A stretch of DNA of 34,431 nucleotides from Cellvibrionales bacterium UBA5860 (GCA_002431545.1 DJFY01000104.1:1-34431); one strand, 5' to 3'; positions 18,167 through 26,204 are shown, counted from the first letter of the stretch. Translations and numbers: made by a program. The notes: generated from the sequence alone by a model not told the origin.

Positions 18167-18872
18167 CATTTCTTATCGCGAAATCACCCGCAACGGTCTC
18201 TGGGACAATAATCCGGCGCTGGTGCAGTTGCTCGGCCTGTGCCCCCTGCTCGCCGTCACCGCCTCGGTAGTCAATGCCCTGGGCCTGGGTCTGGCGACAC
18301 TCGCCGTCCTTGTGGGCTCCAATGCGGTGGTCTCGCTGATTCGGCATCGGGTCACCAACGCCGTGCGCATTCCCGCCTTCGTGATGATCATCGCGACCTT
18401 CACCACCTGCACCGAATTGCTGATGAAGGCCTATACCTACGAGCTGTACCAGATCCTGGGTATATTCATTCCGCTGATCGTCACCAACTGCACGATTCTC
18501 GGGCGCGCCGAAGCCTTTGCCAGCAAACACAGCCTCGCGCCCGCCATTGCCGACGGCGCGCTCATGGGCCTGGGCTTTGCCGCAGTGCTTCTGATGCTCG
18601 GCGCCATTCGCGAAGCGGTGGGCAGCGGCACCCTGTTCGCCCATATGGATTTGATCTTTGGCCCGGCAGCGGCCAACTGGAAAATCGAGTTATTCGCGCC
18701 AGGTTACAGTTTTCTTGTCTTCGTGTTGCCGCCCGGCGCCTTTCTGGTCACCGGATTACTGATCGCCGGCAAAAACGCTATCGACGCCCGCATCAAGCGC
18801 CGCCGGGATGCACTCAAAACGAGGCCCGTCAAAGGTGCCAAGCGCGTGCGCACCACCGGGGTTATCCAGTAG
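18159..18872 (+). CDS. rnfE: Rnf/Rsx complex subunit E
   Basis: Integral membrane subunit paralogous to RnfA, forming with it the pseudo-symmetric core that carries an intramembrane iron-sulfur centre. The 237-residue protein (E. coli RsxE 231) has six helices and the paired motifs NPALVQLLGLCPLLAV (about 18-33) and LGIFIPLIVTNCTILGRAEA (about 101-120). The C-terminus is basic and cytoplasmic. Start at ATG 18159 overlaps rnfG by 8 bases; the longer frame from 18093 is not supported. In E. coli nth follows; here the next gene is an SDR-family gene on the other strand. Confidence 0.95.
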   Translation: MTDISYREITRNGLWDNNPALVQLLGLCPLLAVTASVVNALGLGLATLAVLVGSNAVVSLIRHRVTNAVRIPAFVMIIATFTTCTELLMKAYTYELYQILGIFIPLIVTNCTILGRAEAFASKHSLAPAIADGALMGLGFAAVLLMLGAIREAVGSGTLFAHMDLIFGPAAANWKIELFAPGYSFLVFVLPPGAFLVTGLLIAGKNAIDARIKRRRDALKTRPVKGAKRVRTTGVIQ

Positions 18873-18978
18873 CTCCTGGCGGTAACCAGGGGTGCTGACG
18901 GACGCTGGCAAATTTGGCTACCACACCTTCGCTACGCCCCTCAAAGTCCCGGGCATATCCGAAATAATCTTCGACGCC

Positions 18979-20079
18979 CTAGCGGTTACGGTGATCCCTC
19001 TCCCCGGGCTTCTTGGGGTGCGCATAGGGATGGGGGCGATGACTTTCCATCTCAAAAGGCACCGCGGCCACCTGGTCCGCGCATTCGCGCCAGGCAGCGA
19101 TAATGCGGTCTTCGCCCGCGTAATCGAAAGGGTCCTGTAAACGCTCTTCGATGTCGCCACCCGGCTCTGGCCGGTTTGCCAGCAACCAGTCGACGGCGAG
19201 TCCGAGGGCCTCGTGCACCGGGTGCACATCGCGGTAGCCCAGCTGATCCTTGATTTTACTCAGATCCATCAGCTTGTGGTCGGTGGTGCCGCCGGTGGCA
19301 TAGGGTCGCGCCGGCAGGGCAAGCTCGTGCGGCATATTGACGATACTGAACTCGTGATTCAGCTTTTCGGCGATCACGGCCGCTATTTGCCGCAAGGTCA
19401 ATTGTGTCTCGTCGCCACAGTTGTATATCTGGCCCGCGGATTCACGGGGTTTATCCACGGCAAGCAGCACGGCGTGCGCCAGGTTTTCCACGTAGCCGTG
19501 TGTCGCCAGGCTCAGCCCGCCGTCGGGCAGAATCAGTTCCTTTCTGCCGTCGAGTGCACGACGCATAAAGGACCACTCTTTAGGCACCAGTTGCCGCGGC
19601 CCGTAAACATGAGGGTAACGGAAGTGCGCCGCCTCCGGGTGATACTCGAGCACGGCCTGTTCGGTCTGGGCAATCAGATAAGAGAAGCGGTGCTCATCTT
19701 CGCTGGCTACAAGCGGCGCATCCTCGGGTACCGGAATCGGCATGCCGGCAGGCGAGAGGTCCTGCGGGCGCATATAACCCCGGTAACTGGCAACGCCGCC
19801 GATACTGACAAAGCGGCCGACCTTGCCCACCAGCGCCTGCGCCAGATAGCGAATACGGCCGTAGGTCACGACGGCGATATCGAAGGTTCGACCGGCAAGA
19901 GATTCTTCGATGGTTTCCATAAAATGCGGATCGCCGTGAATATGCTCTACCTCCGGCGGTATTTCCGGGATTTCGTGGGTGCCGCGATGGAAAATACTGA
20001 CCTCGTAGCCACGCGCCATCAGACCTTGCACCAGGTAAGGTCCGGTCGGGCCGGTGCCCCCCACAACCAAAGCTTTCAT
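18979..20079 (-). CDS. SDR-family NAD-dependent epimerase/dehydratase
   Basis: Rossmann-fold protein of the extended SDR (epimerase/dehydratase) type, 366 residues. The nucleotide-binding motif GGTGPTG is at residues 7-13, followed by a basic residue pair in FHRGTHE that suggests NADP or NAD with an acidic contact. The family substrate region FRYPHVYGPRQ occurs near 168-178, but the usual YxxxK triad is atypical: SYLIAQTEQAV stands at the expected place. Catalysis therefore cannot be taken for granted. Later segments (YNCGDETQLTLRQ, DLSKIKDQLGYRD) are typical for sugar or isoprenoid epimerase-like proteins. GGGGAAG lies upstream of ATG 20079. The frame stays open for 38 codons beyond its TAG stop. 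Confidence 0.85.
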   Translation of the reverse strand: MKALVVGGTGPTGPYLVQGLMARGYEVSIFHRGTHEIPEIPPEVEHIHGDPHFMETIEESLAGRTFDIAVVTYGRIRYLAQALVGKVGRFVSIGGVASYRGYMRPQDLSPAGMPIPVPEDAPLVASEDEHRFSYLIAQTEQAVLEYHPEAAHFRYPHVYGPRQLVPKEWSFMRRALDGRKELILPDGGLSLATHGYVENLAHAVLLAVDKPRESAGQIYNCGDETQLTLRQIAAVIAEKLNHEFSIVNMPHELALPARPYATGGTTDHKLMDLSKIKDQLGYRDVHPVHEALGLAVDWLLANRPEPGGDIEERLQDPFDYAGEDRIIAAWRECADQVAAVPFEMESHRPHPYAHPKKPGERDHRNR

Positions 20080-20457
20080 AAACTTCCCCTTATTAGTTCT
20101 TTCCCATAAATGATTGTCGTTAGCGCCTGGCTTGCCGCGATGTTATTCCCGACGCGCCAGCCCCAGTCCGGCCCTCCCGCAGATCATTGCCGCTTATCCC
20201 CGCAAGCGAGCCAGGCGAAATTATCGAGCTCATACTAAACTGATAACACTTTACTGAAAAACAACCCGCCCTAACGGCTGCCGAAGCAGCGGCGACGATT
20301 GCAGGATTGACCATGCCAGTGGTGCTCCAGGCGTTTCCGGGCATAATAAGGGTTTTCCAGAACTTAATTTGACTCACCGGCACGCGTACGCGAACCCGGG
20401 CAGGCTACACGACGCGACATACATGTTATTCGACGATCAACCATACAGGAGGGTTTT
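20080..20457. other. 378-base divergent intergenic region (SDR / amidohydrolase)
   Basis: Separates two divergently transcribed genes and so must hold both promoters, but I find no convincing -35/-10 pair. A minus-strand frame at 20120-20383 (87 codons) exists, without a ribosome binding site or a recognisable protein. The right end carries CAGGAGG immediately before the amidohydrolase start. No repeat longer than a few bases was noticed. Confidence 0.6.
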
Positions 20458-22182
20458 ATGCTCGATTACCTTATCAAGGGCGGCACGCTAGTCGACGGCA
20501 CCGGCGCCCCGCGGCGCAGCGGCAACGTTGGCGTTAAAGACGGCCGCATCGTCGCTGTCGGCAGTATCGACGAAGCTGCAAAAGAGACGATAGACGCCAC
20601 TGGCAAAATAGTTGCGCCCGGATTTGTCGACGTTCATACACACTACGACGCCCAGGTCTTCTGGGATCCCGATATCAGCCCATCGTCCTATCACGGCGTA
20701 ACGACGGTCTTTGCCGGCAATTGCGGTTTCTCCGTGGCGCCGCTGGTGCCCGAAGCCGGCGATTACCTGATGCGCTTGCTGGCCAAGGTGGAAGGTATGC
20801 CCCTCCAGGCCCTGCAGGAAGGCGTACCCTGGAACTGGGAATCCTTTGGCAGTTATCTCGATCTGCTGGAAGGCAAAATGGCCATCAACATCGGTTTTCT
20901 GGTCGGCCACTCGGCGATTCGGCGCGTGGTGATGGGCGAGGATTCGGACAAACCGGCGAGCCGCGAGCAACTCGACGCCATGAAGGCGCTATTAAAACAA
21001 TCCCTCGCCGAAGGCGGTATGGGCTTTTCCTCGAGCCAGTCGCCGACGCATAACGACGGCAATGGCCAGCCCGTGCCCTCGCGTGCGGCGACGCCCGAAG
21101 AACTGGTCGAACTGGCCGGCTGCCTGAAGGATTATCCGGGCACGCTGCTCGAGTTCATCCCCTCGGTGGGGCCGTTTAGCGACGAACGCAAACAACTGAT
21201 GACCGATATGTCCCTGGCAGCGGGGCGCTCACTGAACTGGAACGTCATGATCGTCACACGCGGCACCAAGGAAATTTTCGAAGCCCAGCTTACCGCCAGC
21301 GACTACGCCGCCGAACGCGGTGCCGAAGTCAAAGCCCTGACCTTTGCCCAGCCGGTGTCCCTGCGCATCAACCTGTGGAGCGGCTTCGGCCTTGATTCCT
21401 TCCCCGGCTGGGCCGAAGTACTGGCGCTACCCATAGATGACCGTAAAAAGGCTTTTGCCGACCCCGCCGTGCGGGAAAAACTCGTGCGCGGCGCCAATCA
21501 TCCGGACATCCCACTTGCCCTGAAAGCCACCGGCAACTTCAAGCGCATGCTGGTGGAGGAGACGTTTTCGGAAACCACCAAAACCTATGAGGGCCGCGTT
21601 ATTGGTGATATCGCCCAGGAGGAAGGTCGCGAACCCAGCGATGTGTTCTTTGATATCGCCGTGGCCGACGATCTGAAAACCACTTTCCTGCCCAATCTCG
21701 GCGGCGACGACGAGGAAAGCTGGCAACTGCGGGGTAAGGTCTGGAAGGATCCGCGAACCCTGGTCGGCGCGTCGGACGCCGGCGCCCATCTGGATATGAT
21801 CGATACCTTTGCCTTCAGCACAACCCTGTTATCTTCGGGAGTGAGGGACCACGGCCTGTTGAGTCTCGAGGAAGCGGTACACGAAATCACCGACCGGCCG
21901 GCTCGTTTTCTCGGCCTGAAAGAACGCGGACGTCTGGAGGAAGGCTGGCACGCCGATCTGGTCGTTTTCGACGCCGACAGCGTCGGCAAAGGACCGATCC
22001 ATACGCGCTACGACCTGCCGGCTGGCGCTGGCCGCCTGTACTGCGAAGCCGAGGGCATCGAACACGTTTTCGTCAACGGCCAGGAAATCGTACGCAACAA
22101 CCAGTTGACCGGCAGCAAACCCGGCCTGGTCATGCGCTCGGGTCGAGACACGGAAACGGTGCCGATCCCGGCCAACCAGTAG
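20458..22182 (+). CDS. N-acyl-D-amino-acid deacylase-like amidohydrolase
   Basis: Cytosolic amidohydrolase-superfamily enzyme of the D-aminoacylase (amidohydrolase_3) branch, 574 residues, without a signal peptide. It has the N-terminal beta-sandwich start (YLIKGGTLVDGTG) and metal ligands HxH at H60/H62 in DVHTHYD. The GNCG motif with C89 supplies the bridging Cys in D-aminoacylases. The catalytic Asp is in the ASDAGAH segment (D440). The C-terminal GRLEEGWHADLVVFD closes the sandwich. Family members hydrolyse N-acyl-D-amino acids or related amides and ureides; the true substrate is unknown. AGGAGG precedes the ATG by 6 bases. It is a single gene between divergent and convergent neighbours, with a terminator after it. 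Confidence 0.9.
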   Translation: MLDYLIKGGTLVDGTGAPRRSGNVGVKDGRIVAVGSIDEAAKETIDATGKIVAPGFVDVHTHYDAQVFWDPDISPSSYHGVTTVFAGNCGFSVAPLVPEAGDYLMRLLAKVEGMPLQALQEGVPWNWESFGSYLDLLEGKMAINIGFLVGHSAIRRVVMGEDSDKPASREQLDAMKALLKQSLAEGGMGFSSSQSPTHNDGNGQPVPSRAATPEELVELAGCLKDYPGTLLEFIPSVGPFSDERKQLMTDMSLAAGRSLNWNVMIVTRGTKEIFEAQLTASDYAAERGAEVKALTFAQPVSLRINLWSGFGLDSFPGWAEVLALPIDDRKKAFADPAVREKLVRGANHPDIPLALKATGNFKRMLVEETFSETTKTYEGRVIGDIAQEEGREPSDVFFDIAVADDLKTTFLPNLGGDDEESWQLRGKVWKDPRTLVGASDAGAHLDMIDTFAFSTTLLSSGVRDHGLLSLEEAVHEITDRPARFLGLKERGRLEEGWHADLVVFDADSVGKGPIHTRYDLPAGAGRLYCEAEGIEHVFVNGQEIVRNNQLTGSKPGLVMRSGRDTETVPIPANQ

Positions 22183-22200
22183 CAACCTCGAACGAAGAGC

Positions 22201-22245
22201 CGCTATCCGGTCATCAACCACCGGGTAGCGCCCATTCTTCTTTTT
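22201..22245 (+). terminator. Rho-independent terminator after the amidohydrolase gene
   Basis: CGCTATCCGGT (22201-22211) pairs with ACCGGGTAGCG (22220-22230), 11 bp with one G-T pair and an 8-base loop. A pyrimidine-rich run ending in CTTCTTTTT follows (22236-22245). It starts 18 bases after the stop at 22182, the expected layout for an intrinsic terminator. Confidence 0.75.
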
Positions 22246-22423
22246 AAATCCCGGCCGCCAGAACGGACTCGCTTCGATGGCGTTGAGTGTCGGTTGTTCT
22301 TTCACGGCAATACTGATTTACCGCAACAGCACACGCTTTCGGAGGTCTCTCGCCAATCTGTCACCTGCTCGTCAGCCATCCTCAAGATCGCCTGACACGC
22401 CAGGAGAAACCCAAAACAAATCT

Positions 22424-22470
22424 AATACAATTATTTTAAATTATTAATATCTATTTGTTTTTATTGTATT
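22424..22470 (-). terminator. AT-rich inverted repeat at the 3' end of the D-2-hydroxyacid dehydrogenase gene
   Basis: AATACAAT (22424-22431) and ATTGTATT (22463-22470) form a perfect 8-bp inverted repeat around an AT-only centre; the right arm lies inside the last codons of the gene. On the minus strand the second arm is followed by AGATTTGTTTTG, so a weak terminator is possible. The whole 22413-22491 stretch is far more AT-rich than its surroundings. Confidence 0.35.
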
Positions 22471-23434
22471 TATTTATGATATTTTCCATATTCACGCAGT
22501 TGAGCGGCGCCTCTCCCCGCGCCACTCGACGGACGTTTTCCGCGACACCGCGAGCGATACCTTGAAAACTGAGATCCGTGGCGCCGCCGATATGGGGCGT
22601 GGCCGTGACATTGTATTGAAAAAGAGGATCGTCGGGGTCGCAGGGTTCCTGCCAGAACACATCCAGGCCTGCGCCCATAATCTGTTCCTCGCGCAGAGCG
22701 GCCAACAGCGCCTGGTAATCGATGACGCCGCCACGCGCGACGTTGACGACAAAAGCCGTCGGTTTCATCAACTCGAACGCTCTGGCATCCATCAGCCCCC
22801 GGGTTTCATCGTTGAGTGGTGGTGCCAGCACGACGAAATCCGCCCCGGGAAGCAATTCGTGCAGGCGATCCTGGGTCGTATGCAAGTCCACGTGCACCGC
22901 CTGCTCCTCTGCCGTGCCCTTCGGACCGGAGCGGGATATAGCCTGTATTTCCATTTCAAAACCACTGAGCCTGCGCGCCACTTCCCGGCCGATACCACCG
23001 TAACCGACGATGAGCGCGGTTCGGCCTTTAAGAGACCAACTGGTCGGTGTCGCCACCCTGCCCTCGCGCACGCTCTGTTGCGCGGCGGCGTAGCGGCGCG
23101 CCAGTGCCAGCATATGCATTACCGCAACCTCGGCGACGGACTCCGCGTTGCCGGTACCGGCTGCGGGTACATTGGCCACATAGACGCCACGCGCACTAGC
23201 GGCAGCAATATCCACGGTGTCCAGGCCCGCACCAAACTGTTGCACCAGTTTCAGATCCGGCAGGGCGAGTTCTGTTTTCCCCACAGGAATAATCGTCGGT
23301 ATCAGGACATTGGCATCGGCAGCCACGGTCGGAATCTCCTCCGGCAGGCATTCAAGTATCTCGTCGTCCGGCAACATGCCTTGCAAAATGTCGGTGATAA
23401 ACCGATAACCCTTCTGGCACAGATATACTTTCAT
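22451..23434 (-). CDS. D-isomer-specific 2-hydroxyacid dehydrogenase
   Basis: NAD(P)-dependent oxidoreductase interconverting 2-oxo acids and D-2-hydroxy acids, 327 residues from the chosen start. The Rossmann motif GYGGIG is at 144-149. Catalytic R234 (NVARGGVID), E263 (LDVFWQEP) and H281 (TATPHIGG) complete the classic Arg-Glu-His set. The substrate-binding QFGAGLD loop is at about 66-72. ATG 23434 has GGGAG eight bases upstream; a TTG 14 codons earlier is less likely. Substrate (glyoxylate/hydroxypyruvate, lactate or phosphoglycerate-like) cannot be read from sequence. The last dozen residues are encoded in very AT-rich DNA and are Asn/Lys-rich (NKYNKNK), unlike the rest. Confidence 0.92.
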   Translation of the reverse strand: MKVYLCQKGYRFITDILQGMLPDDEILECLPEEIPTVAADANVLIPTIIPVGKTELALPDLKLVQQFGAGLDTVDIAAASARGVYVANVPAAGTGNAESVAEVAVMHMLALARRYAAAQQSVREGRVATPTSWSLKGRTALIVGYGGIGREVARRLSGFEMEIQAISRSGPKGTAEEQAVHVDLHTTQDRLHELLPGADFVVLAPPLNDETRGLMDARAFELMKPTAFVVNVARGGVIDYQALLAALREEQIMGAGLDVFWQEPCDPDDPLFQYNVTATPHIGGATDLSFQGIARGVAENVRRVARGEAPLNCVNMENIINKYNKNK

Positions 23435-23628
23435 GTTTCTCCCTGCATTCGCATTGTTCGTGTTGGTAACAGACAAATAAATTTCAGTGGCAATCCGCCG
23501 GCCGACGCATAGATGTCAAGACGGCACATCGCGGAGCAAGCGGAATAAATGTTAGATTAGCAGCACAACAAGCGGGTGTCGCATATCCTGTTTTCAGCAC
23601 GGGACCCACTGAAGCCAATAACACAGCC

Positions 23629-24555
23629 ATGATTCTGCTATCGCGTCACGTATCGGTCTGCACTGCCATCCTGGTCCTGGGCTTGTCCTGGCCTGCCTGG
23701 AGCCTTGACGATAACTGCCTGTCCGACGCCCGGCTCACCGCCACGCCGCTGGATATCTTGCTTACCAACGACGATGGTTACGACCAGCCCGGCATCGTCG
23801 CATTGCATCGAGCATTGACCGAGGCGGGTCACCGCGTGTTATTGGCAGCACCAGCGAGAAACGCCAGTGGCAGCAGCACCTCACTGACGCTGGCGCCAAT
23901 TGCGGTCAGACAAATAGAAGCTAACATCTACGCCGTACAGGCAAGCCCGGCAACAGCCGTACTGCTCGCCGTAAGCGCTCTGTTTCCCGATGGCCCGCCC
24001 GACCTAGTGATCTCCGGTATTAATAAAGGCGCCAACCTGGGTCCAGCGACACCGGTATCAGGTACCGTCGGCGCCACTGTCGCGGCCGCCTTGATAGCCC
24101 GGCCGCCAATACCGGGCATTGCGGTGAGCACAGATCCGCTGACCGAGTCGGAAACGACGCCGGAAAACCTGCAACACCTGGCTGATACCGCCCAGTTTGT
24201 CGTTCGTTTGGTCGCCCGGTTGCAGCAGGCGAATTGCACGGGTGCGCTATTGCCCAGGGGCGTCGCCCTCAACGTCAACTACCCGCCAGTGCCACGCAAA
24301 GCCGTGAAAGGTCTGAAACTCACACATCAGGGGAAGGGCGCGCTCTTTAGCCTGGTCTATGAGCGCGCTGAAGACGATGGCGACACCTTCATGCCGGATT
24401 TCACAATCCTGCCGCAGAACGACGATCGAGGGGACGGCGATACCGGCGCTTTCGACGCAGGCTACATCACCATCGTTCCGATAGATGCGGACTTTACCGC
24501 GGATCAGGCCACGCGCAGCAGCCTCGGTAAGGCACTCGGCAGTCTGTCGCCCTGA
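23629..24555 (+). CDS. surE: SurE-like 5'/3'-nucleotidase with signal peptide
   Basis: Metal-dependent phosphatase of the SurE family, 308 residues. It has the metal-binding TNDDG motif (about 46-50), the ASGSSTS loop, the SGINKGANLG segment (about 128-137) and SGTVGA (about 143-148). Unlike the usual cytosolic SurE of about 250 residues, it begins with a hydrophobic Sec-type signal (about 26 residues, ending WPAWS) and has additional Cys residues in the mature part. It is therefore predicted to act in the periplasm on nucleotides or other phosphate monoesters. It diverges from the D-2-hydroxyacid dehydrogenase over about 190 bases and converges on a VOC gene. The normal pcm/rpoS context of surE is absent, so this is probably a secreted paralogue. 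Confidence 0.88.
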   Translation: MILLSRHVSVCTAILVLGLSWPAWSLDDNCLSDARLTATPLDILLTNDDGYDQPGIVALHRALTEAGHRVLLAAPARNASGSSTSLTLAPIAVRQIEANIYAVQASPATAVLLAVSALFPDGPPDLVISGINKGANLGPATPVSGTVGATVAAALIARPPIPGIAVSTDPLTESETTPENLQHLADTAQFVVRLVARLQQANCTGALLPRGVALNVNYPPVPRKAVKGLKLTHQGKGALFSLVYERAEDDGDTFMPDFTILPQNDDRGDGDTGAFDAGYITIVPIDADFTADQATRSSLGKALGSLSP

Positions 24556-24556
24556 G

Positions 24557-24594
24557 CCAGCTTACCGTTTCTTGGGCAGGAAAAGGCAAGCTGG
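24557..24594. terminator. Hairpin between convergent surE-like and VOC genes
   Basis: CCAGCTTACC (24557-24566) pairs with GGCAAGCTGG (24585-24594): seven base pairs, one mismatch, then two more, with an 18-base loop. It begins right after the surE-like stop and ends 23 bases before the VOC stop. No T-run follows, so its strength as a terminator is uncertain. Confidence 0.4.
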
Positions 24595-24616
24595 GGCCTT
24601 ACGGGATGATAACGGT

Positions 24617-25030
24617 CTATCTGGATTGATACTCAGGATCCTGCTGGAACTCGACCGTGTTACCGGTCGGGTCAGCCGTGAAAATAAAACCTTCCATGCG
24701 AAAATATTCGATATCATTGGCTTCCAGATGCTGCTGAGTCGCTTCGATATCCTCGACGTAAAAAGCGGTGTGCGGCCCCATCGGATCGCCGCGCTTGCCC
24801 GCCAGTTCGGGCATGACCGCGCGCTCGGCGCCACTGTCATCGCAGCCAATGACGTGGACCTGGCCGTTGGGAAACTGCATCCAGAACCCCGGAATGAGAT
24901 CGTCCAGTTTCTCGGGAATATCCCGCTTCACGGTAGTCACGCCGAGCACACCTTCGTAAAAGTGCTTCATTTCAGCCATTTTTGCACGACTCGCGATAGC
25001 GCTGTGATTGATGCGCGTGATATTAATCAT
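24617..25030 (-). CDS. VOC (glyoxalase/dioxygenase-fold) protein
   Basis: A 137-residue single-domain protein of the vicinal oxygen chelate superfamily. The two beta-alpha-beta-beta-beta halves are visible: INHSAIA with H9, then GFWMQFPNGQVHVIG; and GPHTAFYVED with H87, then DPTGNTVEF with E128. These His and Glu residues sit at the usual metal-ligand positions, so an active metal centre is plausible. Function could be a glyoxalase, isomerase or dioxygenase; sequence alone does not decide. ATG 25030 has GGGAG 8 bases upstream and gives the normal N-terminus; an upstream start at 25069 is unlikely. Divergent from the AcoX-like gene with a repeat-bearing promoter region between. Confidence 0.86.
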   Translation of the reverse strand: MINITRINHSAIASRAKMAEMKHFYEGVLGVTTVKRDIPEKLDDLIPGFWMQFPNGQVHVIGCDDSGAERAVMPELAGKRGDPMGPHTAFYVEDIEATQQHLEANDIEYFRMEGFIFTADPTGNTVEFQQDPEYQSR

Positions 25031-25085
25031 GATAACTACTCCCGTACGACAGCCGGTAGATGCGCCCACTGACGTATGTGTTTAA

Positions 25086-25134
25086 CCTATCTTAGGTAGC
25101 GTCCGAAGTTTGTGCAATGTTTGTGCAATATAAT
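25086..25134. promoter_or_regulatory. Divergent promoter with 11-bp tandem repeat (VOC / AcoX-like)
   Basis: GTTTGTGCAAT occurs twice head-to-tail at 25108-25118 and 25119-25129. The second copy runs into a perfect -10 box TATAAT (25129-25134) facing the AcoX-like gene, whose start is 33 bases on; no good -35 box is seen, which would suit an activator-dependent promoter. On the minus strand the repeat supplies TTGCAC, and TAAGAT lies 17 bases further, a possible promoter for the VOC gene. An operator shared by both genes is inferred. Confidence 0.5.
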
Positions 25135-25166
25135 CGCGCGCTGACCCATACGATTGGAATCCAGCG

Positions 25167-26204
25167 ATGAGTACAGTAGGCATTATCGCCAACCCCATGT
25201 CCGGCCGAGATTGCCGCCGCCTCCTGGCCCGCGCCGATTCAGTCAGCCACGAGAGCAAACGCAATCAGATCAGTCGAATCGTGGTAGGCGCCGCGGCGGC
25301 CGGCTGCACACGAATTCTGGCGCCCTGGGACCCGCGACAACTGGTGATCGGTGCCGTCGAAAATCTCACGATCCCGATCGAGATCGAGGCCTTTCGCACG
25401 CCCCTCAACCACTCGGCACAAGACACGGTGCAGAACGTCGACAAAATGCGCGAGCTGGGCTGCGACGTCATCGTGGTTCTCGGCGGAGACGGCACCAGCC
25501 GCATTGTCGCCAAAACCTGGCCGGAAGCTGTTGTCGTGCCACTGTCCACTGGCACCAACAACGTGTTTCCGCTGTTGATCGAACCCACCATTGCCGGCAT
25601 GGCCGCGGGTTTGCACGCCAGCGGCCGAATCGCCAGGGACGAAGCCGCACAGCGCGCCAAGGTCATCGAGGTGAAGCTCGGCGGAGAGAATGTCGATCTC
25701 GCCCTTATCGATGCCCTGTTTTTACAGGGCGACCGCATGGGCAATCTGGGGCCTTTTCAACCACAACACATGAAAACCCTGGTACTGGCACGGGCCGAAC
25801 CGGACGCCGTGGGCATGTCGCCGCTGGGCGGATTGTTATGTCCGTCCGGGGCCGGTGATGACTTCGGCGTGCGCGTCGATTTCTGTAATCACGAAGACGG
25901 CGGGCAGGTGTTGCGCGCGCCGGTATCGCCCGGCCTGTTCCGCTCTGCACACATCAAAGCTGTGGAAAAAACGCCTCTTGCACAGCCGGTAGAGGTGACA
26001 GGCCCGGGAATTCTCGCCTTTGACGGCGACAGGGAAATCGCCCTCGAAGCCGGCGATCAGGCCACGCTTACTGTCAGCAGGAGCGGACCCTGGGTAATCG
26101 ATCCCAAACGAACGTTGACCCTGGCGGCCGAGCGACGCGCGCTGGTCGACCTGCCCCACTGGCTCGACCCCTACGACGGCTCGCAACTGGGCGGCTGCTG
26201 CTGA
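25167..26204 (+). CDS. ATP-NAD kinase-fold protein, AcoX-like
   Basis: A 345-residue protein of the NAD kinase/diacylglycerol kinase fold. The N-terminus GIIANPMSGRD (5-15) and the GGDGT phosphate-binding motif (106-110) are followed by STGTNNVFP (127-135), which in NAD kinases helps bind NAD. The rest resembles AcoX, the protein of unknown function found in acetoin catabolic operons and in scattered single copies. True NAD kinase (NadK, about 290 residues) has a different C-terminal half. The C-terminal end GGCC is unusual and could be a metal or redox site. No aco genes are nearby; the divergent neighbour is a VOC protein and the downstream gene a DASS transporter. Function unknown; small-molecule kinase activity is likely but unproven. 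Confidence 0.82.
   Translation: MSTVGIIANPMSGRDCRRLLARADSVSHESKRNQISRIVVGAAAAGCTRILAPWDPRQLVIGAVENLTIPIEIEAFRTPLNHSAQDTVQNVDKMRELGCDVIVVLGGDGTSRIVAKTWPEAVVVPLSTGTNNVFPLLIEPTIAGMAAGLHASGRIARDEAAQRAKVIEVKLGGENVDLALIDALFLQGDRMGNLGPFQPQHMKTLVLARAEPDAVGMSPLGGLLCPSGAGDDFGVRVDFCNHEDGGQVLRAPVSPGLFRSAHIKAVEKTPLAQPVEVTGPGILAFDGDREIALEAGDQATLTVSRSGPWVIDPKRTLTLAAERRALVDLPHWLDPYDGSQLGGCC

Noticed and set aside
18873..18900. Possible rnfE terminator (CCTGG/CCAGG around CGGTAA)
   Set aside because: Only about five pairs and no T-run; it also falls in the possible in-frame extension of the SDR gene.
19213..20109. 298-codon plus-strand frame opposite the SDR gene
   Set aside because: A shadow of a gene whose motifs are clear on the other strand; its composition (His, Arg, Gln rich) is typical of antisense frames.
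20120..20383. 87-codon minus-strand frame in the SDR/amidohydrolase gap
   Set aside because: No ribosome binding site, no recognisable family, and it lies where two divergent promoters are expected.
22562..23512. 316-codon plus-strand frame opposite the D-2-hydroxyacid dehydrogenase
   Set aside because: Antisense to a gene with a full set of catalytic residues; no domain recognised.
25154..25858. 234-codon plus-strand frame overlapping the AcoX-like gene
   Set aside because: Out of frame with a protein that has clear GGDGT and STGTNN motifs; Arg/His-rich shadow.
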